Shown here: one piece after another, positions 30,818 to 33,967 of the stretch
Numbering within the stretch: the stretch's first letter is position 1
How the letters are laid out: every line of letters starts with the position of its first letter
From: an uncultured Alphaproteobacteria bacterium
Lineage (GTDB): Bacteria > Pseudomonadota > Alphaproteobacteria > Sphingomonadales > SMXR01
Length of the DNA: 33,967 nucleotides
Direction of reading: 5' to 3'
Assembly: GCA_937126915.1 (NCBI GenBank)
Contig: CAKZLM010000031.1
Span: 77,825 to 111,791 of the forward strand
Position numbers and translations under genes: made by a program
Notes under the pieces: model-generated
What the model was told of the DNA's origin: nothing
Databases searched by the model: none
Seen by the model: the letters and a program-made list of their open reading frames with translations, nothing else

Positions 30818-31384
30818 TTAAGCCCCCCACACATCATCATCTTTGTCGCCACCAAAGACATCCCCCTTGGCGGGCTTTTTTGGGCTTTCCTTTTGTTGAT
30901 GGGGCTCTGGGCTTTGATCATCTTTAGCACTATCATTCAATGGGTCAGCTGGTTTTACAAAACCATCGGGGTCAGTGGTGTTGTTAGGGTCATATTTGGG
31001 GATAGGGTCAAGGGCACTTTCAACCATGCGGTTGCCAGACGGTTTTTTTCGATATTGTGGTAATTGTTTTACGTCAGGGGTTTCGCCATAATTAAATGGT
31101 TCATCAGAAAGGCCAAATTGACGTTCAATATTCCCCATCATGCGAACATAAATAAAAATAATCAGGACAAAGACATAAATCGCCCCTTGTTGGGCAAACC
31201 AAAAGCCTAAAGGCGCGCTGCCCATGGAAAACTGATTAAGCCAGTCACGAAAGATAATACCCGCGCCAAAAGACACCAAAAACCATACCAACAACAATTT
31301 TACGGCCAAGGAAATATTGGCGCGCCAGAAGGCCTGCGCCAAATTTGGTGAAATTTTGACATTGCGCTTTTCAGCTTGTGACAT
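30818..31384 (-). CDS. DUF4212 small membrane partner of the symporter, with long acidic tail
   Basis: DUF4212 proteins are short two-helix membrane proteins encoded next to VC_2705-type symporters and probably assist them. From the ATG at 31384 (AGGGGG 7 bases ahead) the product has 188 residues; a longer frame starts at 31420 but lacks a good ribosome-binding site. The family part is residues ~15-90: NLAQAFWRANISLAVKLLLVWFLVSFGAGIIF, then FWFAQQGAIYVFVLIIFIYVRMM and NIERQFG. The C-terminal ~95 residues are a Pro/Asp/Lys-rich, probably disordered extension, making it about twice the usual length. The stop lies 2 bases before the symporter ATG. The operon has a good promoter at 31419-31446. 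Confidence 0.88.
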   Translation of the reverse strand: MSQAEKRNVKISPNLAQAFWRANISLAVKLLLVWFLVSFGAGIIFRDWLNQFSMGSAPLGFWFAQQGAIYVFVLIIFIYVRMMGNIERQFGLSDEPFNYGETPDVKQLPQYRKKPSGNRMVESALDPIPKYDPNNTTDPDGFVKPADPLNDSAKDDQSPEPHQQKESPKKPAKGDVFGGDKDDDVWGA

Positions 31385-31418
31385 GATAGCACCCCCTTCT
31401 ATATGTCCCGTTTCTTTC

Positions 31419-31446
31419 ACTATAAGCGCGCTGTGGTTTTCATCAA
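31419..31446 (-). promoter_or_regulatory. Promoter of the DUF4212-symporter operon
   Basis: The minus strand has TTGATG (31441-31446), a 16-base spacer and TATAGT (31419-31424, five of six to consensus), about 35 bases before the DUF4212 start codon. Confidence 0.6.
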
Positions 31447-31447
31447 G

Positions 31448-31478
31448 ATAAAAAAGGCGGCCCTAAAGACCGCCTTTA
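31448..31478 (-). terminator. Terminator of the Xaa-Pro aminopeptidase gene
   Basis: On the minus strand AAAGGCGG pairs perfectly with CCGCCTTT around a 9-base loop, followed by a run of Ts (31450-31455 complement). It lies 30 bases past the stop. Confidence 0.85.
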
Positions 31479-31507
31479 ATAGATGATGGATAGTGTGGTG
31501 GCCTTGC

Positions 31508-33292
31508 TTAAACGGGGCTGGTCACATTTTTCAGCCACGCTAAGACGTCGCCTTCTAAATAGGGCGATAAAGTATCAAACACGTTTTGATGATACTTGTT
31601 TAACCATTGTTTTTCGTCTTCGTTTAACAAATCAATGGTCAGTAGGTTTTTATCAATAGGCGCCATGGTCAGTGGCTTAAAGCCATACATTTCACGTTCA
31701 CCACCGTCAATCTCAACGGGAATAACCAGTTCAAGGTTTTCTTGCCTAAAACCAAAATGGTCTGCGAGATAATATCCAGGCTCGTTTGAAAAAATCATGC
31801 CCGGCACCAAAGCAACATCGTTAAAGCCTTTGGAAATTCGCCCTGGACCTTCATGAACCCCTAAAAAGGCACCAACGCCGTGGCCTGTGCCATGATCATA
31901 ATCCAAACCAGCCTGCCATAATGGGTGACGGGCAATTGTATCAAGGGCAGGGCCTGTGGTGCCCTTCGGAAATTTGGTGGTGGCAAGGGCAATGTGGCCC
32001 TTAAGCACCAGTGTGTGGAAGCGGCGCGCATCCTCGCCAGCGTCACCCACAGCAAGAGTACGTGTGATGTCTGTGGTGCCATCTAAATATTGACCACCAC
32101 TGTCGACCAAGAAAACGCTGTCTTTTTCAATGCGGCGATTGGATTTTTCATTCACGCTATAATGCGCCAAGGCGGCATTGGGGCCAGCGCCTGAAATGGT
32201 GCGGAACGAAATATCGCGCAACAATTCATCTTCTTCGCGGTATTGTAAAATTTTAGCAACCACATCTAATTCATATAGGTCACCCTTTGGTGCCTGTTGG
32301 GCGAACCAATGTAAAAATTTAGTCACCGCCACGCCATCACGAACATGGGCATTGATGGCACCTTGTTGCTCGGCCTGGTTTTTAATGGCTTTCATATAAA
32401 CAGCGGGATCTTTGCCTTTAATCACGATGGCACCAGCATTGTTAAGTAAGCTGTAAACCGCTTCTGAGGCAGTGGCATCATCAATTAACACTGTTTTGTT
32501 TGCGCTTCCTAGGGCTTTTAAGCTGTCAATAATGCTTGGCTTTTCATAAAGGGTAACATCTTTGCCGAGACCTTCTCTCAGGTCATCGGTTATTTTGCTT
32601 GGGGCCAAAAATAAGTCAGCCGTGCCATCCTTATGAACAAGGGCATAGGCAATGGAAACAGGGGTGTGTTTAACATCGCTCGATCTTATGTTAAAGGTCC
32701 ATGCAATGCTATCAAGCAGGCTCATCACCACACAATCAGCGCCTTCTTCTTGTAGCTCAGCAGCAATGCGTTGGCGTTTGCTAGCGGCGCTTTCACCAGC
32801 ATATTTTTCTGGATGAATATTAATAGGGTTGGCGGGTTCGGCAGGTTGGTCCTCCCAAATGTGATCAATGGGGTTTTCATCAACCGCTTTAAGGTCTATG
32901 CCTTTACTGGCTAGCTTTTTACGCGCCATGGCGATCCATTGTGCTGTGTGCAGCCATGGGTCAAAGCCAATGACGTCACCGCTTTTTGCATGGCTGATAA
33001 TCCAGTCTAAATGGGTTTGGTCAGCAATGTTTAGGCGGTCAAATAAATTGCCGTCGACCTCTTCTTTAATTTGGATGGTATAGCGACCATCAGACACCAC
33101 ACAGGCAGTGTCCATCAACACGGCAGCAACACCGAAAGAGCCATTAAAGTTGGTCAGCCATGGCAGACGTTGAGCGTTAACGGGGACATATTCACTTTGG
33201 TGTTCATCGGTAAGCGGTACAATAAAGCCAGCAAGACTTTGCTCGTTTAAGCGATGGCGTAATTGTTCTAGGCGCTGTTTGTGGACATTCAT
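31508..33292 (-). CDS. Xaa-Pro aminopeptidase (aminopeptidase P, M24B)
   Basis: This enzyme removes the N-terminal residue from peptides whose second residue is proline, using two metal ions in a pita-bread fold. The 594-residue protein has the three-domain layout of eukaryotic-type XPNPEP1: an N-terminal creatinase domain (LAGFIVPLTDEHQSEYVP, SDGRYTIQI), a second similar domain from about residue 160, and the catalytic domain from about 315. Metal-ligand motifs are DSGGQYLDGTTDITRT (two Asp), HGTGHGVGAFLGVHEGP (His), NEPGYY (Glu) and ENLELV (Glu), all present. There is no signal peptide, so it is cytoplasmic. AGGGA lies 8 bases before the ATG. It is divergent from the oligopeptidase B-like gene across 79 bases; the two would act together on imported peptides. 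Confidence 0.95.
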   Translation of the reverse strand: MNVHKQRLEQLRHRLNEQSLAGFIVPLTDEHQSEYVPVNAQRLPWLTNFNGSFGVAAVLMDTACVVSDGRYTIQIKEEVDGNLFDRLNIADQTHLDWIISHAKSGDVIGFDPWLHTAQWIAMARKKLASKGIDLKAVDENPIDHIWEDQPAEPANPINIHPEKYAGESAASKRQRIAAELQEEGADCVVMSLLDSIAWTFNIRSSDVKHTPVSIAYALVHKDGTADLFLAPSKITDDLREGLGKDVTLYEKPSIIDSLKALGSANKTVLIDDATASEAVYSLLNNAGAIVIKGKDPAVYMKAIKNQAEQQGAINAHVRDGVAVTKFLHWFAQQAPKGDLYELDVVAKILQYREEDELLRDISFRTISGAGPNAALAHYSVNEKSNRRIEKDSVFLVDSGGQYLDGTTDITRTLAVGDAGEDARRFHTLVLKGHIALATTKFPKGTTGPALDTIARHPLWQAGLDYDHGTGHGVGAFLGVHEGPGRISKGFNDVALVPGMIFSNEPGYYLADHFGFRQENLELVIPVEIDGGEREMYGFKPLTMAPIDKNLLTIDLLNEDEKQWLNKYHQNVFDTLSPYLEGDVLAWLKNVTSPV

Positions 33293-33371
33293 GCTTTCGT
33301 TCCCTTGTTAATGTGTTTAATGTCTCTTGCAACACGATGTAACATTTTTAGCGCAAAATGAAAGACCTGAT

Positions 33372-33967
33372 ATGAAAAACTCTGCTGTATTCCCCTCACC
33401 AGACAAGGCCCCAAAAGCAGAAAAGCACCCGCACAGCGAAATATGGCATGGTATCTCTTTGGAGGATCCTTATCATTGGTTGAAGTCTAAAACCTACCCA
33501 GATGTGACACAGCAAGATATTTTAGGGTATTTGAGAGAAGAAAATGCCTATTTTGATGAGTTTTTGGCAGGCGTAGCAGAGAAAAAACAGGCCTTGTTTG
33601 ATGAAATGAAGGCTCGTATTCCAGCAGATGATGAAAGTGTGCCAGTGAAAGACGGCGATTATTATTATCACTGGGCCTTTCGTCAGGGGGCTGAGCATCG
33701 ACAATGGTTTAGACGCCCTATTAAAGATAGTGGGCAAGAGGCGGCAACCCTAATGCTAGATGAAAATAAACGGGCAGAGGGGTTGGAGGCCTATAGCCTT
33801 CATGCTTTAAGCGTTTCACCCTGCGATCATTATTTAGCATGGGCCGAGGACAATGACGGCTCTGAACGCTGCAAGATATACCTAAAAGCCCTAAATGATA
33901 GTGGCATCTCTCCAAATACTGTGACTAACACTGTCGGTGACGATAACGAAAAAAGTACCGCACCAGA
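33372..33967 (+). CDS. Oligopeptidase B-like S9A peptidase (5' part only)
   Basis: Oligopeptidase B is a cytoplasmic S9A serine peptidase that cleaves short peptides after Lys or Arg. The frame opens at the ATG at 33372 and is open to the end of the window, giving 198 residues of an expected ~690. The N-terminal features are typical: HPHSEIWHGISLEDPYHWLKSKTYPDV, then ILGYLREENAYFDEFLAG, KQALFDEMKARI, and the propeller start DDESVPVKDGDYYYHWAFRQGAEHRQWFRRP followed by EAYSLHALSVSPCDHYLAWAEDNDGSE. The catalytic domain is outside the window, so activity cannot be judged. No signal peptide is seen. The ribosome-binding site is weak (GAAAGA). Confidence 0.88.
   Translation, partial: MKNSAVFPSPDKAPKAEKHPHSEIWHGISLEDPYHWLKSKTYPDVTQQDILGYLREENAYFDEFLAGVAEKKQALFDEMKARIPADDESVPVKDGDYYYHWAFRQGAEHRQWFRRPIKDSGQEAATLMLDENKRAEGLEAYSLHALSVSPCDHYLAWAEDNDGSERCKIYLKALNDSGISPNTVTNTVGDDNEKSTAP

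Overview
The window reads as chromosomal DNA of a free-living, probably marine alphaproteobacterium. The right-to-left block rplU-rpmA-obgE-nadD-rsfS-rlmH-gpmI is the order familiar from Alphaproteobacteria. The L21 protein carries the Lys/Ala-rich tail often seen in that class. Base composition is moderate, and there are no prophage, transposase, CRISPR or tRNA genes. The many secreted peptidases are reminiscent of Kordiimonadales/Emcibacterales-like marine lineages, but that placement is an impression and not a demonstration.

Region 1 (1-5340, minus strand) is housekeeping. A strong promoter with a structured leader drives rplU-rpmA, which ends at an intrinsic terminator. It is followed by obgE, nadD (overlapping obgE), rsfS, rlmH and gpmI (cut by the window edge). 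This couples ribosome assembly and quality control (L21, L27, Obg, RsfS, RlmH) with NAD synthesis and glycolysis. Region 2 (5400-8514) holds a small 2OG-oxygenase-like protein, a secreted M20-type amidohydrolase, a tiny YHYH protein and a VTT/DedA-like membrane protein.

Region 3 (8553-11370, minus) is a BlaI/M56 (BlaR1-like) sensor-repressor pair. Two tandem 16-bp operators lie in front of it. The sensor's outer domain is a solenoid of eight ~34-residue SDYE-type repeats instead of a penicillin-binding domain. Region 4 (11506-14156) has ettA and a DoxX protein, separated by a 557-base stretch with no convincing gene.

Region 5 (14343-27092) is dominated by large exported proteins: a sortilin/BNR propeller protein, an S9 peptidase, an FtsX-type permease without a neighbouring ATPase, and a tricorn protease. 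Together they suggest extracytoplasmic protein or peptide breakdown. Between the first two lies a hairpin-rich element with 2.3 copies of a 72-bp tandem repeat. Region 6 (27249-29032) is a pentapeptide-repeat protein followed 2 bases later by cheD. Region 7 (29040-33967) has a DUF4212/VC_2705-type solute:sodium symporter pair, an Xaa-Pro aminopeptidase, and the start of an oligopeptidase B-like gene. These could provide the cytoplasmic end of peptide use.

The least explained parts are the 72-bp repeat element at 17707-18066, the repeat-solenoid M56 sensor with its twin operators, and the double-headed pentapeptide protein coupled to cheD.
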